Source: Acidobacteriota bacterium
GTDB lineage: Bacteria; Acidobacteriota; Thermoanaerobaculia; Multivoradales; JAGPDF01
DNA length: 33,976 bases
Reading direction: 5' to 3'
Assembly: GCA_014584695.1 (NCBI GenBank)
Contig: JACTMI010000030.1
Span: forward strand, 1-33,976
Shown: piece by piece, positions 1 to 8,401 of the stretch
Layout of the letters: each line of letters opens with the position of its first letter
How positions within the stretch are numbered: position 1 is the first letter of the stretch
Translations under genes and position numbers: made by a program
The notes under the pieces: model-generated
The model's database searches: none
What the model saw: only the letters and a program-made list of their open reading frames with translations
What the model was told of the DNA's origin: nothing

Positions 1-142
1 TCATCGACCGATCCACCCACGCAACCGAGGTTGACGGAGCCTGCACCACCAGATCCCTCGAACCTCCGCTGAGCTCGCTGAGAATCGGATGGCACCTTGG
101 GGCCGCACCTCGGGGCGGTGTGCGGGGGCGCTCGGTCGGTTT
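1..142. other. Left-edge non-coding stretch
   Basis: No convincing gene, RNA or repeat is seen here. It lies beyond the 3' end of the minus-strand GCS2/CBS gene. It could hold that gene's terminator, but I see no clear hairpin followed by a T run. Confidence 0.4.
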
Positions 143-2095
143 CTAGCCTGGCGGTTCGTTCGGGGGGGGCAGCGGGGGGGTGGGAGCGCGGCCGAGCTCG
201 CGGTCGACGAGTTGGGCGGCGACGCCTAGGAAATCGTACTCGGTGATGATGCCGACCAGGCGGCCGTCCTTGACCACCGGCAGGCTGCCGACGCGGTGGC
301 GGCGCATCTGGGCGATCGCCTCGGCGATCGGCGTGTCGGGAGCGACGGCGACCGGGTCGGCGGTCATGACGTCGCGCGCGGCGATGGTGCGCTGGCCGAG
401 GTCCTGGAACTGCTCGGCGATCAACCGGATCATCGAGCGCTGCGAGATCAAGCCGACCAGCCGGTGCTCGTTGTCCTCCACCGGAACGTGGCGGATCCGC
501 TTCCACTGCATCAGGTGGGCGACCAGCTCGATCGCCTCGTCGGGGCCGACGGTGAACAGGTCCGTGGTCATGAACTGCTCGACCCGTGCCGAGTTGCGCC
601 CCCAGCCCCCGGTCGGGTGGAGCTCCGCCAGCGGCCATTCGTGGACCGGCCGCTCCGACCGCTGATTCTCGACCGTCGCCGCGACGATCGCGGCTTGGCG
701 CTCGCCGCGCCCGCCCCGTTCCTTGACCGCGGCGTAGGAGTCGAGTTGCCATTGCGCGCCGGTCTTCTTGGCGCGCACCCGCTCCTCGAGCACCCCCAGA
801 TAGCGATCGACGTCCTCGGCGCGAATCCCCTTCTGCGCCAGCCCCTCGCGCGCCACCGGCAGCAGCTCCTCGAGGATCAGCTCGTCGGCGGGAATCTGCT
901 GGTGGCCCGGCCAGCCGAACTGGGCGCGCAGGCCGAGCCGCGCGGCGGCGACGAAGTTGTCGAGCGCGGTGTCGAACTCCATCACCCGGCGCACGTCCGG
1001 GTAGACACGCGACAGACCCGAGAGCAGGCCGAACCAGAACGCGGCGTTGGCCATCTCGTCCACGATCGTCGGCCCGGCGGGGAGGATGCGGTTCTCGATT
1101 CGCAGGTGCGGCTTGCCGTCCAGGATGCCGTAGCAGGGCCGCGTCCAGCGGTAGATCGTGCCGTTGTGCAGGCGCAGCGCCTTGAGCTCGGGCGCGACGT
1201 TGGCGCGCAGCCGCTCGAGCGGGTCCTCGTCGATCTCGGCCGAGAGCAGGACGCGGAAGCGGGCGATGTCCTCGGCGAAGATCTCGAGCACCGAATCGTC
1301 GACCCAGCGGCGGCCGAACGAGACGCGCGGCGCCTGTTCGCGCAGGTGGAGCCCCGCGGCGCGGTGGTCGATCGATTGCTGGAAGAGCGCGATCCGCGTC
1401 TCGCGCCAGAGCCGACGGCCGAACAGCATCGGCGAATTGCAGGCCGCGGCGAGCACCGGCGCCGCCACCGCCTGGGTCAGGTTGTAGAGCTCGGCGAACT
1501 CCTCGGGCCCGACCTGGTAGTGGGCCTGGAAGCTGGTGTTGCAGGCCTCGACCATCACCGAGTCGTGCCGGATCAGCAGCTCGTCGGTGCCCTTGATGTA
1601 GAACTCCCAGTCCTTGCCGCGCAGCCGCCGCATCGCCTCGTTGAGCGCGAAGTAGCGCGGCTTGGGGGTCATGTTCTCGAGCGTCAGGTCGGAGATGTCG
1701 AGCGTCGACAGGATGCCCATCATGACGACGTCGGCGTCCAGCCCCTGCGCCGCGGCGCGCGCCTTGCCGAGCAGCTCGGTGAGCTGGCGTTCCATCCGCG
1801 CCAGGCAGTCGCCGCCGAAATCGAGCGGGTCGGTGTTGAACTCGAGATTGAAGCGGGCGACCTCGGTGGTGAAGTGCGGGTCGTCGATCCGCTCGAGCGC
1901 CTCCATGGCGAGCGGCGCCGGCCGGTACTGGCGGTCGATCAGGAACAGCTCCTGCTCGGCGCCGATGCGGCGCACCCCGGATTCGATGGCGCCGCTGCCG
2001 AGCATCAGCTCGAGCGCCCGCAGGTCGGCCAGCAGCTTCTGGGTGAAGGCGCGCAGGTTGCGCGAGTCGAGCTCCTTGACGTCGTGCTGGCCCAT
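143..2095 (-). CDS. GCS2-family carboxylate-amine ligase-like protein with C-terminal tandem CBS domains
   Basis: The protein has 650 residues. The first ~430 resemble the glutamate-cysteine ligase family 2 (GCS2) fold: an early IGAEQELFL stretch carries the conserved glutamates, followed by ARFNLEFNTDP and a histidine- and arginine-rich catalytic core. The C-terminus carries two CBS domains, at about residues 505-560 (starting VEQFMTTDLFTVGP) and 576-626 (starting VMTADPVAVAP, with the GRLVGIITEYDF end typical of CBS). The tail is proline-rich. GCS2 proteins ligate an amino acid carboxylate to an amine using ATP, and CBS pairs usually sense adenine nucleotides, so nucleotide-gated ligase activity is a reasonable inference. 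The true substrate is unknown; calling it gshA would be unsafe. The start is the ATG at 2095. The gene stands alone, 80 bp downstream of the helicase gene on the same strand. Confidence 0.85.
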   Translation of the reverse strand: MGQHDVKELDSRNLRAFTQKLLADLRALELMLGSGAIESGVRRIGAEQELFLIDRQYRPAPLAMEALERIDDPHFTTEVARFNLEFNTDPLDFGGDCLARMERQLTELLGKARAAAQGLDADVVMMGILSTLDISDLTLENMTPKPRYFALNEAMRRLRGKDWEFYIKGTDELLIRHDSVMVEACNTSFQAHYQVGPEEFAELYNLTQAVAAPVLAAACNSPMLFGRRLWRETRIALFQQSIDHRAAGLHLREQAPRVSFGRRWVDDSVLEIFAEDIARFRVLLSAEIDEDPLERLRANVAPELKALRLHNGTIYRWTRPCYGILDGKPHLRIENRILPAGPTIVDEMANAAFWFGLLSGLSRVYPDVRRVMEFDTALDNFVAAARLGLRAQFGWPGHQQIPADELILEELLPVAREGLAQKGIRAEDVDRYLGVLEERVRAKKTGAQWQLDSYAAVKERGGRGERQAAIVAATVENQRSERPVHEWPLAELHPTGGWGRNSARVEQFMTTDLFTVGPDEAIELVAHLMQWKRIRHVPVEDNEHRLVGLISQRSMIRLIAEQFQDLGQRTIAARDVMTADPVAVAPDTPIAEAIAQMRRHRVGSLPVVKDGRLVGIITEYDFLGVAAQLVDRELGRAPTPPLPPPNEPPG

Positions 2096-2175
2096 GGCCG
2101 CCCTTTCTGGGAGCGATGTCGCGGTCCGAAGTGTAGCCGCCGCGCCGAAGCGGCGGCAACCACCGGCGGCGGCGG

Positions 2176-3393
2176 TCAGCGCAGCCGGCGGCGGCGCAGC
2201 GTCGCGGGGGCCTTGCGTTCGACGTAGGGTTCGACGCCCGGGGTGACGCAGCGGGCCAAGGTCTGGCCGAGCGCCCGCTCGATCTCGCGGATCATCTCCT
2301 TGTCGAGCCAGGTGGCGATCGAGGAGACGATGCCGGTGGCGTCCCCGCGGGCGGTGCGGCCGGAGCGATGGACGTAGTCCTCGACCGTGTCCGGCAGGTC
2401 GTAGTGGACGACGTGCCGGATCGCCGGGATGTCCAGGCCGCGCGCCGCGACGTCGGTGGCGATCAGGATCTGGTGACGCCCCTCGCGGAAGCCCGAGAGC
2501 GAGGCGATGCGCTCACTCTGCGACAGATCGGCGTGGATCCGCTCGACCGGGTGGCCGGCGCGCTCGAGCTGGCGGTACAGGAACTCGGCGTCCGAGCGGC
2601 GGCGAACGAAGACCAGGGTCGGCCCGAGCTCGCTCGACAGCAGCGACAGGATGCAGGGCTTCTTGTTGTCGACGTCGACCAGGTAGAGGCGGTGGGTGAT
2701 GCCGGCGGCGGCGCGGCCGGGCGGCGTGATGTCCACCCGCAGCGGGTCGGAGAGGAACCGCTGGGTCAGCCGCGCGATCGGCGGCGGCATGGTGGCCGAG
2801 AACATCATCGTGTGGCGCGCGGCCGGCAGCGTCTCGAGCACGCGGTGGATCTGCGGCAGGAAGCCGAGGTCGAGCATGTGGTCGGCCTCGTCGAGCACCA
2901 GCTCTTCGACCCGGTCGAGCCGGACGGTACCGCGCTCGAGGTGGTCGAGCAGACGGCCGGGGGTGGCGACCACGATGTCCGGCTTCTTGCGCAGCACGTC
3001 CATCTGGTGCCGGATGTTGAGGCCGCCGACGAGCGAGACGGCGCGCAGCCGCCGGCTGGCCCCGAAGTAGTCGAGCAGGGCCTTGGTCTGGAGCGTGATC
3101 TCGCGCGTCGGCGACAGGATCAGGCCGCGGATGCCGCGCCCGGGCTCGAGCCGCTGCACCATCGGCAGCGCGAAAGCGGCGGTCTTGCCGGAGCCGGTCT
3201 CGGCGAGGCCGATCACGTCCCGGCCGGTGAGCGCCGGCGGCACGATGGCGGCTTGGATCGGGGTCGGGTGGGTCCAGCCGAGCTCGGCCACCGCGGTGGC
3301 GAGCTCGGCGGTGAGCCCTAAATCGTCGAAACTCTGCGTCGATTCCGGGACCGGGTGGATCGGGAGCGAGACATCCTGCATCCGGAACGGCAT
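2176..3393 (-). CDS. DEAD-box ATP-dependent RNA helicase (RhlE-like)
   Basis: This 405-residue protein carries the full set of DEAD-box motifs in order: the Q motif (F22 and Q47), Walker A AETGSGKT at residues 64-71, PTREI, TPGRLLDH, the DEAD box, SAT, ARGLDIP and HRSGRTAR. It is a two-RecA-domain core with only a short basic tail ending RRRRLR. It would unwind or remodel RNA duplexes using ATP, in ribosome assembly or mRNA decay. Length and lack of a long C-terminal extension fit the RhlE group better than DeaD or DbpA, but the subgroup is an inference. A second in-frame ATG four codons in is an alternative start. RNase E/G is also in this window but on the other strand 3 kb away, so shared degradosome work is only a possibility. 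Confidence 0.93.
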   Translation of the reverse strand: MPFRMQDVSLPIHPVPESTQSFDDLGLTAELATAVAELGWTHPTPIQAAIVPPALTGRDVIGLAETGSGKTAAFALPMVQRLEPGRGIRGLILSPTREITLQTKALLDYFGASRRLRAVSLVGGLNIRHQMDVLRKKPDIVVATPGRLLDHLERGTVRLDRVEELVLDEADHMLDLGFLPQIHRVLETLPAARHTMMFSATMPPPIARLTQRFLSDPLRVDITPPGRAAAGITHRLYLVDVDNKKPCILSLLSSELGPTLVFVRRRSDAEFLYRQLERAGHPVERIHADLSQSERIASLSGFREGRHQILIATDVAARGLDIPAIRHVVHYDLPDTVEDYVHRSGRTARGDATGIVSSIATWLDKEMIREIERALGQTLARCVTPGVEPYVERKAPATLRRRRLR

Positions 3394-3465
3394 TCTAGCC
3401 CGTCTCGGGGCCGTCGTGCCGCGCGGCCGCGGAGCGCCGAGCGCGAACCGCCCGCGCGCGGGGCG

Positions 3466-4512
3466 TCAGCGGCGCCGCCGCAGGCGCGCGATTCCGGCCG
3501 CGGCGGTCGACAGCGCCAGCGCCAGCAGGCCGAGCTCGCTGGCGGTCGGAATCGGAATCGGCACGAAGTCGGTGACGTTGAGCGTCGCCTGGCCGGAGTC
3601 GTTGCCCGGATTCGTCTCCTCGGACGCCGTGCTCGCGGTGGCGATGTTGACGATCGCCCCGGTGACCGAGCCGGTCGCCGTGGCGACGATCGTGTACTGC
3701 GCCTGCCCGAGCGCGGGAATCGTCCCCAGCGTGCAGGTCGGTACGCCGCCCGCGGGGCTCTCGGCGCAGCCCGAAGTCGAGACGAAGGCGAGGCCGGCCG
3801 GGAGATTGTCGGTCACCACGACGCCGCTCGCCGGGTCGGGTCCGGCGTTGGCGACCGTGATGGTGAACGTCACCGCCTGGCCGATGCTGACGCTCGGCGG
3901 CGCGACCGTCTTGGTGAGCGACAGGTCGACCGGATCGGTCGAAGTGATTCGCAGCTCCCAGCCCTGGAGGACCGCCCCTTCATTGCCGCCGAACTCCTCG
4001 GCGTAGAGGTTCCAGGTGCCGTTCGGATTGGCGCCGTTCCAGATGCCGAGATTCGTCGAGTAGGGGGGCGCGGGGGCAGGGGCATCCAGGATGTAGCCGC
4101 CGACCAGCGGGGAATAATCGCTCGGCAGGTAGGTCGCGCCGGTGACGCAGGGCGAGCCGCTCTGGCCGCTCGGCGCCGGTCCGCCGGCGGCGTTGTCGAA
4201 CGCCACCGAGATCGGGCCGAGCGTCGCGTCGCAGGCGAAGGAGAAGAGGATCAGCCCCTGCGCCACGTTAGGCGCGACGACCAGCAGGTCGAGCTCCTCG
4301 ATTCCGGCCGGGCCGTTGGTGCCGAGCCCGGTCAGCGCGACGTCGACGTCGGTGACCGTGCCGAAGACACCCGAGACGGCGATCGAGCTGCCGACGGTGG
4401 TGCCCGGAATCGGCAGCGGCGTGTTGTTGGTGAACACCTGCGTGCCGGCGTGAGCGGCGCCGGCGAGTGCGAGCCCCGCCAGCGGAGCCCACCAGAAGCG
4501 TGTCTTGGCCAC
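3466..4512 (-). CDS. Secreted P-domain/DUF11 protein with IPTL-CTERM-like sorting tail
   Basis: The 348-residue product begins with a signal peptide (FWWAPLAGLALAGAAHAG, cleavage near residue 22). Residues ~30-190 resemble the proprotein-convertase P domain, including the NGTWNLYAEEFGG stretch followed by GWELRI. Residues ~194-310 form one DUF11-type beta-sandwich repeat (LSLTKTVAPPSVSIGQAVTF, ANAGPDPA, VVTDNLPAGLAF). The C-terminus has the order of an IPTL-CTERM signal: IPTASELG, a hydrophobic helix (LLALALSTAAAGIA) and a basic RLRRRR end. Such tails are cut by exosortase-type enzymes in the inner membrane. The protein is therefore probably exported and anchored or released at the cell surface. 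No protease domain is present, so the P domain acts without its usual partner. No exosortase gene lies in the window. Confidence 0.82.
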   Translation of the reverse strand: MAKTRFWWAPLAGLALAGAAHAGTQVFTNNTPLPIPGTTVGSSIAVSGVFGTVTDVDVALTGLGTNGPAGIEELDLLVVAPNVAQGLILFSFACDATLGPISVAFDNAAGGPAPSGQSGSPCVTGATYLPSDYSPLVGGYILDAPAPAPPYSTNLGIWNGANPNGTWNLYAEEFGGNEGAVLQGWELRITSTDPVDLSLTKTVAPPSVSIGQAVTFTITVANAGPDPASGVVVTDNLPAGLAFVSTSGCAESPAGGVPTCTLGTIPALGQAQYTIVATATGSVTGAIVNIATASTASEETNPGNDSGQATLNVTDFVPIPIPTASELGLLALALSTAAAGIARLRRRR

Positions 4513-4575
4513 GGCCTACCCCCTGAAGACTGCTGCGATCGCACCCACGAATCAACGGTGGAGTATAGCGCGCTT

Positions 4576-5676
<1,101 letters not shown>

Positions 5677-5718
5677 GGGCGGGATCCGCGGCCAGCGGCA
5701 GTGGCCCCGAAGGCGCCG

Positions 5719-6168
5719 TCAGCGACCCTCGACGGCGGGCCCGGCGGGATCCTCGGCGCGCAGCGGCGCGACGGTGAGCGAGCGCCAGCGCGCCAGCGTG
5801 ACCTCGCCCGCGGGCTGGCCGCGGCGTTTGGAGACGTCGGCGCCGCGGCAGGCGTGGACGGCGACGCGGCCGGCATTCCTGGCCCGCGAGTAACCGGCCG
5901 CGAGCGCGGCCGCGAAGCGCTCCGTTTCGCGCGGCAGCTTCTCCAGGCGCTCCGGATTGCGGACCACCACGTGCGAGCCCGAGTCGCCCGCCAGGTGGAA
6001 CCAGAAGTCCTCCGGCGCGCACAGCCGCAACGACAGCAAGTCGTTGTCCTCCGCGGACTTGCCGACGAGCACGGTGAACCCGTCCGGGGCGACGAAGCGG
6101 CGTGCCACCCGCCGGCCCTGCCAGATACCCTGGTCGGGATCCGAAGGCGGGGGCTGGCGCCAGGACAT
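5719..6168 (-). CDS. Stand-alone NFACT-R (DUF814) RNA-binding domain protein
   Basis: This is a 149-residue protein made almost entirely of one NFACT-R domain, the C-terminal RNA-binding module of RqcH/FbpA/NEMF proteins. Telling stretches are DGFTVLVGKSAEDND, the DFWFHLAGDSGSHVVVRNP block and later VSKRRGQPAGEVTLARW. In full-length RqcH this module contacts peptidyl-tRNA on stalled large ribosomal subunits. Here the N-terminal NFACT-N and coiled-coil parts are missing, so it is not a complete quality-control factor. Stand-alone forms are known, and tRNA or ribosome binding is a fair inference. The gene diverges from RNase E/G across about 90 bp and is followed by dinB. Confidence 0.85.
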   Translation of the reverse strand: MSWRQPPPSDPDQGIWQGRRVARRFVAPDGFTVLVGKSAEDNDLLSLRLCAPEDFWFHLAGDSGSHVVVRNPERLEKLPRETERFAAALAAGYSRARNAGRVAVHACRGADVSKRRGQPAGEVTLARWRSLTVAPLRAEDPAGPAVEGR

Positions 6169-6257
6169 GGCGGAAGCGTAACACCGGCGGAGATTCGCCC
6201 CAAAGTGGCGCCGGCGCTCGGCCCACCCTCCGGGGCGGGTTAGAATATGGGCTCCTC

Positions 6258-8315
6258 ATGGCGCCCGCTTCCGGGCGCCCCGAGCAGACCCCAACGGCCA
6301 CCGGGAGCCTGTCGCCCTTGACCCGCCGAATGCTGATCAACGCCCAGAGCCGGGAGGAGCTGCGCATCGCCGTCGTCTCCGGCTCGACGCTCGAGAACTA
6401 TCAGGTCGAGGTGGCGGAGGGGGGCCTGACCCGCGGCAACATCTACCGCGGCATCATCGCCAACCTCCAGACCGCCCTCAACGCCGCCTTCGTCGACTAC
6501 GGCACCGCCAAGAACGGCTTCCTGGCGATTCAGGACGTGGTCGAGGAGGCCTGCTACAAGACCCCGCCCGCCTCCGGCCGGCCGCAGATCGACGATCTGC
6601 TCGAGAAGGGCAAGCCGATCGTCGTCCAGATCACCCGCGACCCGGAGGGCCAGAAGGGCGCCGCGCTGACGACGAACCTCTCGCTCGCCGGCCGCTACCT
6701 GGTGCTGACGCCGTTCGACCCGACGCGCGGCATCTCGCGCAAGGTCGAAGACGACGAGACCCGCGCCGGCCTGCGCGAGTTGGTCGGCAAGCTCGAGCTG
6801 CCGGAGGGCTGCGGCGTCATCGTGCGCACCAACGCGCTCGACCAGAGCCGGGCCGAGCTGCAGCGCGACCTCGCGGCCTTGCTGCGGGTCTGGAAGCGGA
6901 TCCAGAGCGAAGCGCGCAAGGGGGTCGGCGCCCGGCTGCTCTACAGCGACCAGGATCTGATCCTGAAGGCCCTGCGCGACCACCTGGACGCTTCGGTCGA
7001 AGAGGTCCTGGTCGACGACGACGACGCTTTCGAACAGGCCCGCGAGTACATGCAGGCCTTCATGCCGCGCTCGAAGACCGAGCTCGTCCGCTACGCCGAG
7101 CGGGTGCCGCTGTTCTCGAAGTACGGCCTCGAGAGCCAGATCGAGCGCATCTTCGCGCGCGTCGCGCCGCTGCCTGGCGGCGGCTCGATCGTCATCGACG
7201 CCACCGAGGCGCTGACCGCCATCGACGTCAACTCGGGGCGCGCCTCGAACGGCGGCAGCCACGAGGAGATGGCGCTCGCGACCAACCTCGAGGCGGCGCG
7301 CGAGGTGGCGCGCCAGCTGCGGCTGCGCGACCTGGGCGGCCTGGTGGTGGTCGACTTCATCGATCTGCGCTCGTCGAAGGGCAAGCGCACGCTCGAGAAG
7401 GCGGTCAAGGATGCGCTCAAGGCGGACAAGGCGCGGACCACGGTCGGCCGCCTGTCGCCCAACGGGCTGCTCGAGATCAACCGGCAGCGAATCCAGCAGG
7501 CGCTGCGGGTGCGCGCCCATCGGCCCTGCCCGACCTGCGCCGGCACCGGCCGCGTCCCTTCGATCGAGGCCGTCGGCCTCAACCTGCTGCGGCGGATCGA
7601 GGCGCGCGCCGCCACCGGGCGGCTGATGAAGGCCCGCATCGAGCTTCATCCGGAGCTGGCGGAGGCGATCCAGAACGGCCGCCGCCGCGACTTCGCCCGG
7701 CTCGAGCAGGAGTACGAGGTCGAGATCGAGATCGTCGCCTCGCACCGGTTGCTCGGCCCCGAGGAGCAGATCGAATGGCGCGACCGGCCGGCGGCGCTGG
7801 CGGTGACGCCGTTGCGTCCGGGCGAGCCGGTCACCCGCCGCAAGGCGGCGGCGGTACCGGTCCTGGAGTTGGAGCCCGCCCCACCGGAGGTCGACGAGAG
7901 CGCGGAGGAGGGGGCCGATGCGAACGGCAAGCGCAAGCGCCGCCGCCGCGGCGGCCGCCGGCGCAAGGGCAAGGGCGGCGACGCCGAGACCGCTCTCGCG
8001 ACCGCGCCGCGCGGCGAGCTGATCCTGTTCGCCCCCGCGGGCCCGACGCCGGAATCGGAGGCCGAAGCGCCCGCCGAGTTCGCGGTGGAGGCCGAATCCG
8101 AGGCCGAGGCGGGGACCGAGGCGGGGACCGATGCGGGGGATGCCGGCGCCGTCCCGCGCGCGCGGCGCCGCCGGCGCGGCGGGCGCCGCCGTTCGGGCCG
8201 CCGGCGCGAGGGCGCCGCGGAGACGGCGGCGCCGGAGGGTGCGGAGCAGGCTCCGCCGCCGGCGGAGGCCCCGGCCGAAGCGCCCGCCGAGCTGCTCGTC
8301 GTCCCCGAAGGCTGA
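6258..8315 (+). CDS. Ribonuclease E/G family endoribonuclease
   Basis: With the ATG at 6258 the protein is 685 residues. The order is: MLINAQSREELRIAVV, an S1 domain (GNIYRGIIANLQTALNAAFV), the 5' sensor, then the catalytic DNase I-like domain with D323 (TAIDVNSG) and D366 (VVVDFIDLR). The Zn-link CPTC follows at residues 424-427. The D-D spacing of 43 and D-to-Cys spacing of 58 equal those of E. coli RNase E (D303, D346, C404). From about residue 530 the tail alternates Arg-rich blocks (KRKRRRRGGRRRKGKG, RARRRRRGGRRRSGRRR) with acidic Ala/Glu/Pro stretches, as in degradosome scaffolds or RNA-binding tails. It cleaves single-stranded RNA in mRNA decay and rRNA/tRNA processing. A second in-frame ATG at 6330 lies directly before the conserved LINAQ, so the first 24 residues may not be translated. 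Confidence 0.93.
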   Translation: MAPASGRPEQTPTATGSLSPLTRRMLINAQSREELRIAVVSGSTLENYQVEVAEGGLTRGNIYRGIIANLQTALNAAFVDYGTAKNGFLAIQDVVEEACYKTPPASGRPQIDDLLEKGKPIVVQITRDPEGQKGAALTTNLSLAGRYLVLTPFDPTRGISRKVEDDETRAGLRELVGKLELPEGCGVIVRTNALDQSRAELQRDLAALLRVWKRIQSEARKGVGARLLYSDQDLILKALRDHLDASVEEVLVDDDDAFEQAREYMQAFMPRSKTELVRYAERVPLFSKYGLESQIERIFARVAPLPGGGSIVIDATEALTAIDVNSGRASNGGSHEEMALATNLEAAREVARQLRLRDLGGLVVVDFIDLRSSKGKRTLEKAVKDALKADKARTTVGRLSPNGLLEINRQRIQQALRVRAHRPCPTCAGTGRVPSIEAVGLNLLRRIEARAATGRLMKARIELHPELAEAIQNGRRRDFARLEQEYEVEIEIVASHRLLGPEEQIEWRDRPAALAVTPLRPGEPVTRRKAAAVPVLELEPAPPEVDESAEEGADANGKRKRRRRGGRRRKGKGGDAETALATAPRGELILFAPAGPTPESEAEAPAEFAVEAESEAEAGTEAGTDAGDAGAVPRARRRRRGGRRRSGRRREGAAETAAPEGAEQAPPPAEAPAEAPAELLVVPEG

Positions 8316-8342
8316 CCCCGCGCGCCCCCCGGCCGGCGCGAA

Positions 8343-8372
8343 CCGGGCCGCGGTCCCGCGAGCGCGGCCCGG
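8343..8372 (+). terminator. Strong hairpin between the RNase E/G gene and aceE
   Basis: A perfect 10-bp stem pairs CCGGGCCGCG (8343-8352) with CGCGGCCCGG (8363-8372) around a 10-base loop. It lies 27 bp past the RNase stop and 29 bp before the aceE start. There is no T run after it, so it may be a weak terminator or a transcript-stabilising or processing structure. Confidence 0.4.
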
Positions 8373-8401
8373 CGGTATCCTCGACCCCCCTGGGAGGGTG
8401 G

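Noticed and set aside
1-142. Possible tRNA or small RNA at the left edge
   Set aside because: No cloverleaf, T-loop or CCA end could be found.
296-2227. Long plus-strand open frame opposite the GCS2/CBS gene
   Set aside because: It is antisense to a clear family member, is rich in Arg, Asp, Val and His without motifs, and arises from GC codon bias.
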